Shown piece by piece: positions 1-6,223 of a DNA stretch of 21,260 nt. Every line of letters starts with the position of its first letter. Within the stretch, counting starts at the first letter, position 1. This DNA comes from a virus: positions 1 to 21,260 of IMG/VR virus record IMGVR_UViG_3300033233_000179; one strand, given 5' to 3'. A program made the translations under genes and the position numbers. The notes below the pieces were generated by a model, which was not told the origin of the DNA, searched no databases, and saw only the letters and a program-made list of their open reading frames with translations.

Positions 1-4
1 TTAG

Positions 5-12
5 AATAAATA
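5..12 (+). promoter_or_regulatory. Candidate late promoter (AATAAATA)
   Basis: AATAAATA lies 26 nt upstream of the ATG at 39. The same octamer, usually followed by C, recurs before many genes in this window and resembles the T4 late promoter TATAAATA. In such AT-rich DNA a single match is weak; its position relative to the start codon is the main support. Confidence 0.45.
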
Positions 13-38
13 ATAATACCTGTAAAGTGTTTGGTATT

Positions 39-1256
39 ATGGCCAAAAGAAGTTTGCCAAATAGAGGTTATATATTTGAGGCAGTTTGGACTGCTGCTGT
101 TGCTGCTAGGTTTTATAAAAGAATAGGTGATATTGAAAAAATACAAAAACCGGGTGCATTTGAAAAATCAGCTTCTAAAAGAATTTCTCTGCAAACTTTA
201 CCTCCAGTGAACCAAAAAGATGTTGCGGATATGATAATCCAAATATGGAATAGTGGAAAAAATTTAAGAAGACTAACACAAAGTGATGTTCATTTTAAAT
301 CAAAAGTAAAAGACTCTTTGATTATTTCTGTGGGAGTTCCGAAGGAAATTGATTCTCTTATATCAAATATGGTAAGAACAAAAAATTTTAATGAAATAAG
401 TGATTTTATTCGTTCTTCTGCTGCTCTTGCTAATGGTCATGCAAACTTGAATGCTAGAGTTAAAAGAGTTGCTTTTAATGGATTTGAGGATGTTATTAAC
501 ATAACTGCTGATGGACTTGTTGATCAAAGAACAGTCAAGGCAGATGTAACAGTTACGATTCAAACGAATGATGGTGGTCCAAATATTCCTGCATTTGCAG
601 TATCTTGTAAGGTTCCTGGAGGAGAACAATTTGCTCAAGTAAGTGGATTTGAATGGCAAAAGTTTGAAGATTTATTTGGACAGTTGGGTGTGAATATACC
701 TACACAAATTAAGAAGGAGTGGACTTCTTCTATGCAGTCATATTTAAGTGAAGGTGTATTTACTAAAAAATATGCCACTAGACAAGCAATAGAATCTACT
801 ACTATACCAGACGACACAAAAAATGCAGCTAAACGAGTATATCGTAGTGCTGCAAATCTTATGAATTCTAATTTTCCAAAACAAAATTTTATAAATTATG
901 TTATAAATGGATTTAGTAATGGTGTTGATACTGAACTTGTTAAATTGACGGGATCTACTAGAGGTGGTGAAATGTATATGACTGGAGGAAAGACACTAAA
1001 AATAGATCAAGAATTCCGGCAAGTTTTATCTAATTTAACTTTCTCTGCCGAATATAAAGATACTGGAAAAAGTTCTTTAATATTAATAAAGGCAGATGGA
1101 GTTGCTAGCTCACTTATGCAATTTAGATATAAATGGGAAAACCCAAGTTCTGGATCAGGTGCAAATAAAACATATAAAATGTATCCAAGACATTACTTAG
1201 AAGCCTTAGATGGAATATTTGATATTGATCCAAGAACCCGAAAATTCAGTGTCTAG
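39..1256 (+). CDS. Conserved phage protein of unknown function, possible nuclease fold
   Basis: This 405-residue protein is soluble-looking, without a signal peptide or membrane segment. I do not recognise it with certainty. The N-terminus reads NRGYIFEAVWTAAVAARF, with a glutamate at residue 14. Near residue 169 there is KADVTVTI, followed about 20 residues later by AFAVSCKV (lysine 191). A glutamate in the first helix, then Asp and a strand ending in Ser-x-Lys, is the spacing of PD-(D/E)XK nucleases, so a restriction-endonuclease-like core is possible but not shown. The reading frame can be extended to a GTG at 27. I prefer the ATG at 39 because it fits the late-promoter spacing and because MAKR followed by basic residues is an ordinary start. 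The next downstream gene begins about 55 nt later. Confidence 0.75.
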   Translation: MAKRSLPNRGYIFEAVWTAAVAARFYKRIGDIEKIQKPGAFEKSASKRISLQTLPPVNQKDVADMIIQIWNSGKNLRRLTQSDVHFKSKVKDSLIISVGVPKEIDSLISNMVRTKNFNEISDFIRSSAALANGHANLNARVKRVAFNGFEDVINITADGLVDQRTVKADVTVTIQTNDGGPNIPAFAVSCKVPGGEQFAQVSGFEWQKFEDLFGQLGVNIPTQIKKEWTSSMQSYLSEGVFTKKYATRQAIESTTIPDDTKNAAKRVYRSAANLMNSNFPKQNFINYVINGFSNGVDTELVKLTGSTRGGEMYMTGGKTLKIDQEFRQVLSNLTFSAEYKDTGKSSLILIKADGVASSLMQFRYKWENPSSGSGANKTYKMYPRHYLEALDGIFDIDPRTRKFSV

Positions 1257-1269
1257 TAAATTTTTAAAC

Positions 1270-1277
1270 AATAAATA
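1270..1277 (+). promoter_or_regulatory. Candidate late promoter (AATAAATA)
   Basis: AATAAATA followed by AC stands 34 nt upstream of the ATG at 1312. It is the same motif that precedes the two other genes encoding an MK(S/T)FxQFLTE N-terminus (8169 and 8802), which supports a shared late class. Confidence 0.45.
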
Positions 1278-1311
1278 ACTAAAAGAACTATAAGTGCAAT
1301 AAGATACATTA

Positions 1312-1462
1312 ATGAAAAGTTTTCTCCAATTCTTAACTGAAGCAACAGAATCGCAAGCAGCAATGCAAGCGAAGAAACTTGGATATAAAGGTGATGGTCA
1401 CGGAGTATGATGGGGGCACAAAGAAAAAAGACTTTGCTGAATTGGAGGCAAAAAGAAAGTAG
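1312..1462 (+). pseudogene. Frameshifted small gene with capsid-targeting-like N-terminus
   Basis: From the ATG at 1312 the frame reads MKSFLQFLTEATESQAAMQ, continues to GYKGDGHGV and stops at TGA 1408-1410 after 32 codons. Skipping one base (+1) at that point continues as YDGGTKKKDFAELEAKRK and ends at TAG 1460-1462, directly against the stop of the minus-strand gene. Small cyanophage proteins that I recall have the form FxQFL(S/T)EA, then DGHG and a WYD-like stretch, so the two halves look like one ancestral reading frame with a one-base insertion or two-base deletion. A programmed +1 shift at GTA TGA is an alternative, and a sequencing error is a third. The first ten residues match those at 8203 and 8836. 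Confidence 0.55.
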
Positions 1463-2167
1463 TTACTTATTATGTGCTTTTTTATACTGACTTTTCTTTT
1501 CTTCCTTCCATTCTTTTTTGAGTAGTTTTAAATTCTTCTTATCTAATTCAGCAGCAAAATATAATTGTAATTCATACGGGGTAAGGTCTCTATTCAAGAG
1601 CTTCTTGCCCCTTATTAGTATCTGTTGAACGATGGGTTTCATTTTTGCTACCATCCATTCCACCAGAGATTTGCCAATAAGAGCCGCAGCAACAGAAGCA
1701 GTAGCAGTGGTGCCAGCAAGAATAACCTGTTCCTTAGGAGGAACAGGAACTGGTCCGAGAAGGGGAACTTCGATGATTGGGATGCCCGTGTCTGGTTTGG
1801 CGAATTCAACTGGGGGGGTTTCAACATTCTTCACCTCATCAGTGGGGGGAGTAGGAACCAAAACTTGTGGTATAGGTGGAATCACAGGAGTATCTGGAAG
1901 ACCCCTAGACTTCTCTTGTTCCGCTTCCTCCTGGGCATTCCTTTCTGCTCTTACTGCCTCATCAAACTCTGCTTGAGTAGGAACACTGAGAGTAGGATAT
2001 TTTATTGAGGTGTCAGTATAACGAACTATCGGCACTTCTAAACTACGAATGAGTGCTTGAGGTGTCTGTTGAACGACTGGTGGATTTATTGTGGGGATGA
2101 TACTGGGACCACCAAGATTATTAATATTTGGAATCCCATTCGCACCAATGTTGGGGATCTCACTCAT
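1463..2167 (-). CDS. Proline-rich virion or membrane-associated protein, function unknown
   Basis: The protein has 234 residues. The first 145 or so are rich in Pro, Ile and Val with many P-rich strings (for example VIPPIPQVLVPTPPT) and one short charged stretch (RAERNAQEEAEQEKSR). A hydrophobic Ala-rich segment (around VILAGTTATASVAAALIG, roughly residues 150-170) follows, then a basic amphipathic tail ending in KKEWKEEKKSQYKK. This pattern suggests an extended rod or tether with one membrane-contacting segment and a positive C-terminus; it is inference. It is the last gene of a four-gene minus-strand group whose other three members carry export signals. The start has an AGG-containing ribosome site (ATAGGTTATAC) six bases upstream, and it begins only 10 nt after the stop of the gene before it. 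Confidence 0.75.
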   Translation of the reverse strand: MSEIPNIGANGIPNINNLGGPSIIPTINPPVVQQTPQALIRSLEVPIVRYTDTSIKYPTLSVPTQAEFDEAVRAERNAQEEAEQEKSRGLPDTPVIPPIPQVLVPTPPTDEVKNVETPPVEFAKPDTGIPIIEVPLLGPVPVPPKEQVILAGTTATASVAAALIGKSLVEWMVAKMKPIVQQILIRGKKLLNRDLTPYELQLYFAAELDKKNLKLLKKEWKEEKKSQYKKAHNK

Positions 2168-2177
2168 TTTGTATAAC

Positions 2178-2783
2178 CTATTTCATTACTGGGGGTTTGC
2201 TTATAACAACTCCATTTCCAGACATAATGTGTCCGTTTGGTGCTGTTGCCATTATATCAGCACATATTTTTCCATAAGGACTTTCTGGGTGATAAAATAC
2301 CCCTGCTCGTATTTGCTCTCCACAAATTCTCAAACGAACAAGTTCAAAATCTAAACGACTTTTTTCATATTCACTATTTTGTCTTAAAATTTCAACTTTT
2401 GCTCTTGCTTTACATATCTCTTGTAGTGATCCATCAAGAGGAAAGTTGAAACCTAAACTCAGACCAGCATTACCACCAAAAGATTGGTATGTTTCTGGGT
2501 CTAAACTTTTATTGCTATTACCAAAAGCAAATGGAGCAATACTCATAGTAGGTCCTTGACAACTCACACCACCACCATAAGTATTCATAGCATAAGGTCC
2601 TTGTAAAACCTGAACTGCCTGATTTGTTACACTACCAGTAGCACTCGCACTCGGTCCAGCAATGTTAGTATTACTGGGTGCTGTTTGTGTTTTTCCCGAT
2701 GATGTCAATAGTAAAATAATTATTGGGTAAATACAGAGGTGGATGTAGTGGTTGATTGTTGCTCGGTAGTTCTGTCTATCCAT
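2178..2783 (-). CDS. Exported protein of unknown function
   Basis: The body of the protein, from about residue 33, starts with TQTAPSNTNIAGPSASATG and continues with QVLQGPYAMNTYGGGVSCQG, a Gly-rich stretch, then a charged helical region (QEICKARAKVEILRQNSEYEKSRLDFELVRLRICGEQI) in the second half. There are four cysteines or so in the mature part, unusual for a cytoplasmic phage protein. A hydrophobic run, IYPIIILLLTSSG, near residues 18-30 looks like a signal-peptide core. The only ATG that keeps it is at 2783, which overlaps the upstream gene by 64 nt and gives an odd, long N-region. A start at ATA/ATT overlapping the upstream TAA (near 2722) would give a short signal peptide and an ATGA-like junction. 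The true start is therefore unsure; the coding region itself is not. Confidence 0.7.
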   Translation of the reverse strand: MDRQNYRATINHYIHLCIYPIIILLLTSSGKTQTAPSNTNIAGPSASATGSVTNQAVQVLQGPYAMNTYGGGVSCQGPTMSIAPFAFGNSNKSLDPETYQSFGGNAGLSLGFNFPLDGSLQEICKARAKVEILRQNSEYEKSRLDFELVRLRICGEQIRAGVFYHPESPYGKICADIMATAPNGHIMSGNGVVISKPPVMK

Positions 2784-3079
2784 GTTTCTTTTGCGACTCC
2801 AGGTCCAAGGTAAGTTTCACTGAATTGAAACAGAGCACCTTGATTCATGATACTATAATTAGAATTCTGGTTTGGTCTACCAGGAATATTAATGTTCGTT
2901 CCAGTTACAGTGTATGATGTGCCAGTTGTATAATCAACTTGGCGAATTACTTCTACGATTTTTGTTGTTGTCTCAGTTGTTGCATTGATAGTGCCTCTCG
3001 TAAAATTAGGCACTACGGTATTTGCTAGGGTAGGACAAGAAAACCCTAGCAGGAATATACCTACTAGGATATGTCTCAT
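2720..3079 (-). CDS. Small exported protein, paralogue of the upstream gene product
   Basis: The 119 residues begin with MRHILVGIFLLGFSCPTLANT, a Sec-type signal peptide with likely cleavage near residue 19-21. The cysteine at position 15 could suggest a lipobox, but LGFSC is a poor match. The mature part is Thr/Ser/Asn-rich with few charges. Two blocks, SYTVTGTNI (residues 55-63) and YSIMNQGALFQFSE (75-88), match SYGVSGTNI and YDINTSGQAFTFSE in the protein of the preceding gene, so the two are paralogues. The start overlaps the stop of that gene as ATGA (3076-3079), which implies coupled translation. I do not recognise the family; low-complexity secreted beta-rich proteins (fibre or curli-like) are one possibility. 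Confidence 0.7.
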   Translation of the reverse strand: MRHILVGIFLLGFSCPTLANTVVPNFTRGTINATTETTTKIVEVIRQVDYTTGTSYTVTGTNINIPGRPNQNSNYSIMNQGALFQFSETYLGPGVAKETWIDRTTEQQSTTTSTSVFTQ

Positions 3080-3537
3080 TTGAATACACTCAACTCAATG
3101 GTTCTTTGAGCAGTAGCAGTAGTTCCAGCACCACCAGCAGTGACGGTAGGAACACCAGTAGGTGATAATGTACCAGCAAGAGAACCTTTATCTCCTGCTA
3201 ACTGAGTAGTAGAGTTGCCATAAAGGTTGGGAGTAGCAATTGCTCCAGCACTAACCGACTGAGTGGTGACAGGAGTATCGGCAGCAGTAAAACTTTCTGA
3301 GAAAGTAAATGCTTGACCTGATGTATTGATGTCATAAGTTCCAGCACCACCTACTCCACCGAATGAAGTTGATTGAATATTTGTTCCCGACACACCATAA
3401 GATGCTCCGATTCTTGTTGATTGTACCGCAGCACCCTGTACGCTAAGTTGAACAGAATCAGTAATCTTAGATGTAATTTCAGTAGCACTTACAGGAATAG
3501 CAAAGAATAACGAAGAGATTAAAAGTAATCTTTTCAT
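3076..3537 (-). CDS. Exported Gly/Thr/Ser-rich protein of unknown function
   Basis: The 153-residue product starts with MKRLLLISSLFFAIPVSATE, a textbook signal peptide with VSA cleavage at residue 18. The mature chain is almost devoid of charge and rich in Gly, Thr, Ser and Ala, as expected for a beta-rich extracellular or virion-surface protein. It shares the blocks SYxVxGTNI and GxxFxFSE with its downstream neighbour. It is the first gene of the minus-strand group and has an exact TATAAATA late promoter 25 nt upstream of its ATG. It stands divergent to psbA with 291 nt between the two start codons. Export signals are rare among T4-type structural genes, so the protein probably acts at or beyond the inner membrane late in infection. 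Confidence 0.75.
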   Translation of the reverse strand: MKRLLLISSLFFAIPVSATEITSKITDSVQLSVQGAAVQSTRIGASYGVSGTNIQSTSFGGVGGAGTYDINTSGQAFTFSESFTAADTPVTTQSVSAGAIATPNLYGNSTTQLAGDKGSLAGTLSPTGVPTVTAGGAGTTATAQRTIELSVFK

Positions 3538-3561
3538 TTTCTTGGTATGAATAACTAAAGA

Positions 3562-3569
3562 TATTTATA
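3562..3569 (-). promoter_or_regulatory. T4-type late promoter (exact TATAAATA)
   Basis: The minus strand reads TATAAATA here, the exact T4 late consensus, 25 nt before the ATG at 3537. It should drive the four exported-protein genes down to 1463. Confidence 0.65.
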
Positions 3570-3638
3570 AAAATTTTTTTATTGTGTGAGAAAAAAATGA
3601 TTTCTATTTATACTGTGCCAGTTAGGTAATTGGACCTA

Positions 3639-3667
3639 TTGACAGCATTTCCTAACAATGGTATGAT
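3639..3667 (+). promoter_or_regulatory. Sigma70-like promoter of psbA, overlapped by a late motif
   Basis: TTGACA (3639-3644), a 17-nt spacer and TATGAT (3662-3667) form a near-consensus host-type promoter, giving a leader of about 155 nt before psbA. The -10 element overlaps GATAAATAC (3665-3673), a late-like motif, so the same site may serve in both early and late infection. Confidence 0.7.
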
Positions 3668-3755
3668 AAATACATACACGGGTTAAGAAATCTAACAATT
3701 TCTCATCTTCGTATCTTCTCCAACCGGGATCAAGAGAAGTAAAGCATCCCTCATA

Positions 3756-3808
3756 CCTACACTGGAGGGTGGTGTAGGAATAATTCCTAACGGTTCGTTC
3801 CCCCGAAC
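3756..3808 (+). promoter_or_regulatory. psbA leader with two small hairpins
   Basis: The psbA leader contains CCTACAC/GTGTAGG (3756-3762 with 3772-3778, 9-nt loop) and GTTCG/CGAAC (3793-3797 with 3804-3808, loop TTCCCC). The second ends 20 nt before the start codon, in a leader without a clear Shine-Dalgarno sequence. A role in mRNA stability or translation is possible. The remaining 3538-3828 region shows no other gene. Confidence 0.4.
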
Positions 3809-3828
3809 TCATACTTACCCTTTTACAA

Positions 3829-4908
3829 ATGACTGCTACAATTGCTCAACAACGTTCCACAAATACTTGGAACCAATTCTGTGACTGGATTACATCTACC
3901 AATAATCGTCTTTATGTCGGGTGGTTTGGTGTATTGATGGTGCCTTGCCTACTTGCTGCTACTATTTGCTTCATCGTTGCATTTATTGCAGCCCCACCAG
4001 TGGACATTGATGGCATTCGTGAACCAGTTGCTGGTTCGCTCATGTACGGTAACAACATCATCTCTGGTGCTGTTGTTCCTTCTTCTAATGCTATTGGACT
4101 TCACTTCTATCCTATTTGGGAAGCTGCTTCCCTTGATGAATGGCTCTATAACGGAGGTCCATTCCAACTTGTTGTCTTCCACTTCCTCATCGGCATCTAT
4201 GCCTATATGGGTCGTGAATGGGAACTCTCATACCGTCTAGGTATGCGTCCTTGGATCTGCGTTGCATACTCGGCACCTGTTGCTGCTGCATCTGCTGTAT
4301 TCCTGGTCTATCCTTTCGGTCAAGGTTCTTTCTCTGATGCTATGCCTTTGGGCATTTCTGGTACTTTTAACTATATGCTTGTCTTTCAGGCAGAGCATAA
4401 CATTCTGATGCACCCCTTCCATATGTTGGGTGTTGCTGGTGTCTTCGGTGGTTCATTGTTCTCTGCGATGCACGGTTCTCTTGTAACCTCATCACTGGTT
4501 CGTGAAACAACCGAAACCGAAAGTCAGAACTATGGTTATAAGTTCGGACAAGAAGAAGAGACTTATAACATCGTTGCTGCTCATGGTTATTTTGGTCGCC
4601 TTATTTTTCAATATGCGTCCTTCAATAACTCACGTTCACTGCACTTCTTCCTTGCTGCCTGGCCTGTTGTAGGCATCTGGTTCACCGCTCTTGGTGTATC
4701 CACGATGGCATTCAACCTCAACGGTTTTAATTTTAACCAGTCTCTTATTGATAGTCAAAACCGAGTAATTCCTACTTGGGCAGACATCCTTAATCGTGCT
4801 GGTCTTGGTATGGAAGTGATGCATGAACGTAACGCTCACAACTTCCCACTTGACCTTGCTGCTGCTCAAACAACTTCGGTTGCCTTGACTGCACCATCCA
4901 TCGGGTGA
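3829..4908 (+). CDS. psbA: Photosystem II D1 protein
   Basis: Full-length 359-residue D1, the reaction-centre core subunit of photosystem II, placed in the host thylakoid membrane. With standard numbering the key residues are all present: Tyr161 (redox-active TyrZ), Asp170, Glu189, His190, His198 (P680 ligand), His332, Glu333, Asp342 and Ala344. The C-terminal HNFPLDLA is followed by AAQ, so normal CtpA processing after Ala344 is expected. Residue 130 is Glu (MGREWE), the form linked to high-light D1 isoforms. There is no intron. The phage copy replaces damaged host D1 and keeps photosynthetic energy flowing during infection. The gene has its own sigma70-like promoter and a hairpin terminator. 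It is visibly richer in G+C than the genes around it, consistent with host origin. Confidence 0.99.
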   Translation: MTATIAQQRSTNTWNQFCDWITSTNNRLYVGWFGVLMVPCLLAATICFIVAFIAAPPVDIDGIREPVAGSLMYGNNIISGAVVPSSNAIGLHFYPIWEAASLDEWLYNGGPFQLVVFHFLIGIYAYMGREWELSYRLGMRPWICVAYSAPVAAASAVFLVYPFGQGSFSDAMPLGISGTFNYMLVFQAEHNILMHPFHMLGVAGVFGGSLFSAMHGSLVTSSLVRETTETESQNYGYKFGQEEETYNIVAAHGYFGRLIFQYASFNNSRSLHFFLAAWPVVGIWFTALGVSTMAFNLNGFNFNQSLIDSQNRVIPTWADILNRAGLGMEVMHERNAHNFPLDLAAAQTTSVALTAPSIG

Positions 4909-4919
4909 TAAAATAAAGG

Positions 4920-4943
4920 GGAACTCTTCGGAGTTCCTTATTC
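4920..4943 (+). terminator. psbA terminator hairpin
   Basis: GGAACTC, the tetraloop TTCG, then GAGTTCC (4920-4937) make a perfect 7-bp stem 12 nt after the psbA stop. The UUCG loop is extra stable. The following TTATTC is only a weak U-tract, so termination may be partial and the hairpin may also protect the mRNA 3' end. Confidence 0.75.
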
Positions 4944-4987
4944 ATAAGTTTCGGAGTGTTCCTCTTTCTGATGTCTCTAATATAGAA

Positions 4988-5020
4988 AATAAATACTCAT
5001 AAGTCGCAGTAACTTATGAG
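4988..5020 (+). promoter_or_regulatory. Late promoter joined to a hairpin that hides the HNH start codon
   Basis: CTCATAAGT (4996-5004) pairs with ACTTATGAG (5012-5020) as a perfect 9-bp stem with a 7-nt loop. The ATG of the endonuclease gene (5016-5018) lies inside the 3' arm. AATAAATAC (4988-4996) immediately precedes the 5' arm. With T4 geometry, late transcripts would begin near 5001 and lack most of the 5' arm, which would open the start codon. Read-through transcripts from psbA would carry the full hairpin. Confidence 0.6.
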
Positions 5021-5390
5021 ACCTCTCCAGTCGCCTCAGGACTACTTGTTTAATTTACAGACTACAAGTTCATCTGAAGCAAAACGATTATGGAGAAAAC
5101 ACATTAAAGAAAGTTGGGATCATAAATGTGCTTATTGTAATTCAGAAGAAAATCTAACATTAGATCATGTGATTCCACAATGTAAGGGTGGTCTTGATAT
5201 AACAAGAAATATTGTGTCCTGCTGTCATTCTTGTAATCAATCTAAAGGACATGAGCATTGGAAATTGTGGTATGTTCAACAAGACTTTTACCATGAAGAT
5301 AATTTTAATAAAATAGAAGATTTGATGAAACCTCCATTGCCCACAAATCTATATTCTTATCGTCCAAGAAAAAATAATACTACCAATTGA
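5016..5390 (+). CDS. HNH homing-type endonuclease beside psbA
   Basis: The 124-residue protein carries a compact HNH domain at residues 38-80: CAYC, then LTLDHVIP with Asp50-His51, Asn65 in TRNIVSCC, and CHSC, followed by NQSKG. The two CxxC pairs should hold a structural zinc and His51 is the expected catalytic general base. The first 35 residues contain a helical, basic segment (EAKRLWRKHIKESW), the rest of the C-terminus is probably DNA-contacting. A free-standing endonuclease (F-CphI) is known next to psbA in cyanophage S-PM2, where it targets the psbA intron insertion site. Here psbA is intron-free, so this enzyme may be a stand-alone homing gene. Whether it is an F-CphI homologue cannot be judged without comparison. 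Its start codon is inside a hairpin. Confidence 0.9.
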   Translation: MRPLQSPQDYLFNLQTTSSSEAKRLWRKHIKESWDHKCAYCNSEENLTLDHVIPQCKGGLDITRNIVSCCHSCNQSKGHEHWKLWYVQQDFYHEDNFNKIEDLMKPPLPTNLYSYRPRKNNTTN

Positions 5391-5415
5391 CTTTCAACTT
5401 AAATCATACTATAAT
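5387..5415 (+). promoter_or_regulatory. Sigma70-like promoter
   Basis: TTGACT (5387-5392), 17 nt, TATAAT (5410-5415). The -35 element overlaps the stop codon of the HNH gene. Transcription should begin near 5422, inside the hairpin that follows, giving a leader of only about 20 nt for the gene at 5441. Confidence 0.7.
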
Positions 5416-5440
5416 GGGGAGAGAAATCTCCTCATTTTTT
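5416..5440 (+). terminator. Terminator-like hairpin directly before a start codon
   Basis: GGGGAGA, loop GAAA, TCTCCTC (7 pairs, one G-U) followed by ATTTTTT. It looks like an intrinsic terminator for transcripts coming from psbA and the HNH gene. The T-run touches the ATG at 5441. RNAs started at the adjacent promoter begin within the stem and so would escape it. Confidence 0.6.
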
Positions 5441-5839
5441 ATGTCTAAAATTACCAAGAAAACTTTTGATGATTATGGAAATGACTTTCGTGCAGGCAAC
5501 AAGAACATTGATGACCTTTATACCAAAATGATTGATGACCTTGCGTTAGCATCAAGAGAGGAATCAAAGTTTCAGTATGTAATGAAAGATGTATTTGAGG
5601 TAATGCGTTCTCTTGGTTGGACTGGTGATGATACTTTTGAGGTGAATGTTGGTGGTTGTTCTGCAACAGGAACCGCAACTCACCCAGATGCAAATCCAAA
5701 ATGGGCAAAACCTTATGGGACAGTTACTTATCAAAAAGATGCCTTTATCGTCATTAAAAACTCAAACAAGAATCCAGTTGTCTCTTCTCAAGCACCTCAA
5801 CTTCCAGAGGGTCATGGGGAACCAGTACTTGTAAATTAA
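5441..5839 (+). CDS. Conserved hypothetical protein
   Basis: The product from ATG 5441 has 132 residues (MSKITKKTFDDYGNDF to the end). The frame can be extended to a TTG at 5387, but that would overlap the promoter and terminator, so the ATG is preferred. The N-terminal half is helical and charged, the centre holds VNVGGCSATGTATHPDANP, and the C-terminus is Pro-rich and probably flexible. There is no signal peptide or known motif. Its own host-type promoter suggests expression early in infection. No Shine-Dalgarno sequence is visible; the leader would be very short and U-rich. Confidence 0.75.
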   Translation: MSKITKKTFDDYGNDFRAGNKNIDDLYTKMIDDLALASREESKFQYVMKDVFEVMRSLGWTGDDTFEVNVGGCSATGTATHPDANPKWAKPYGTVTYQKDAFIVIKNSNKNPVVSSQAPQLPEGHGEPVLVN

Positions 5840-5846
5840 ATAAATA
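5839..5846 (+). promoter_or_regulatory. Candidate late promoter before speD
   Basis: AATAAATA followed by CT overlaps the preceding stop codon and stands 26 nt upstream of the speD ATG. It could drive the speD, glutaredoxin and 6456 genes. Confidence 0.5.
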
Positions 5847-5872
5847 CTCAAACTTATTCAGTTTTTTATGAA

Positions 5873-6223
5873 ATGATACAAGAAGTGCTTGGTATACATC
5901 ACATTGCAGAATTGTGTGATTGTAATAAAGATCTTTTAAATAATTCTAACTTTATCAGCACTTCTTTAAGAGAGGCAGTAAAATACGCCAATGCAACGTT
6001 GATAGAAGAAGTTAAATTTGAATTCACTCCACAAGGAGTTACTGCAGTTTGCCTTTTATCAGAAAGTCACATTAGTATTCATACTTGGCCTGAAAAATTC
6101 TATGCTGCGGTGGATATCTTTACTTGTGGAGATCACACATCACCAGAAAGGGCTTGTGAATTTCTTTCAAATGCGTTAGAATGCAAGAACCTAAACATAA
6201 CAATTTTAAAAAGGGGTTTATGA
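5873..6223 (+). CDS. speD: S-adenosylmethionine decarboxylase proenzyme
   Basis: The 116-residue protein is of the small bacterial/archaeal AdoMetDC type. The signature LLSESHISIHTWPE is at residues 61-74: the chain cleaves itself between Glu64 and Ser65, and Ser65 becomes the pyruvoyl cofactor. Cys85 in FTCGDH is the expected catalytic acid. The enzyme makes decarboxylated AdoMet, the aminopropyl donor for spermidine, and so feeds polyamine synthesis, which could help condense phage DNA or support host photosystems. speD is a known auxiliary gene of T4-type cyanophages. The stop overlaps the glutaredoxin start as ATGA, so the two are translated together. Confidence 0.96.
   Translation: MIQEVLGIHHIAELCDCNKDLLNNSNFISTSLREAVKYANATLIEEVKFEFTPQGVTAVCLLSESHISIHTWPEKFYAAVDIFTCGDHTSPERACEFLSNALECKNLNITILKRGL

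Noticed and set aside
1632-1976. Open frames of 114 and 127 residues on the plus strand opposite the proline-rich gene
   Set aside because: They are antisense products of a low-complexity Pro/Val gene, with no ribosome site and no recognisable protein character.
3538-3828. tRNA gene in the psbA leader
   Set aside because: No cloverleaf or TTCRA-type arm could be drawn; the hairpins are isolated.
3829-4908. Group I intron in psbA, as in some cyanophages
   Set aside because: The D1 frame is continuous at 359 codons with all conserved residues in standard positions.
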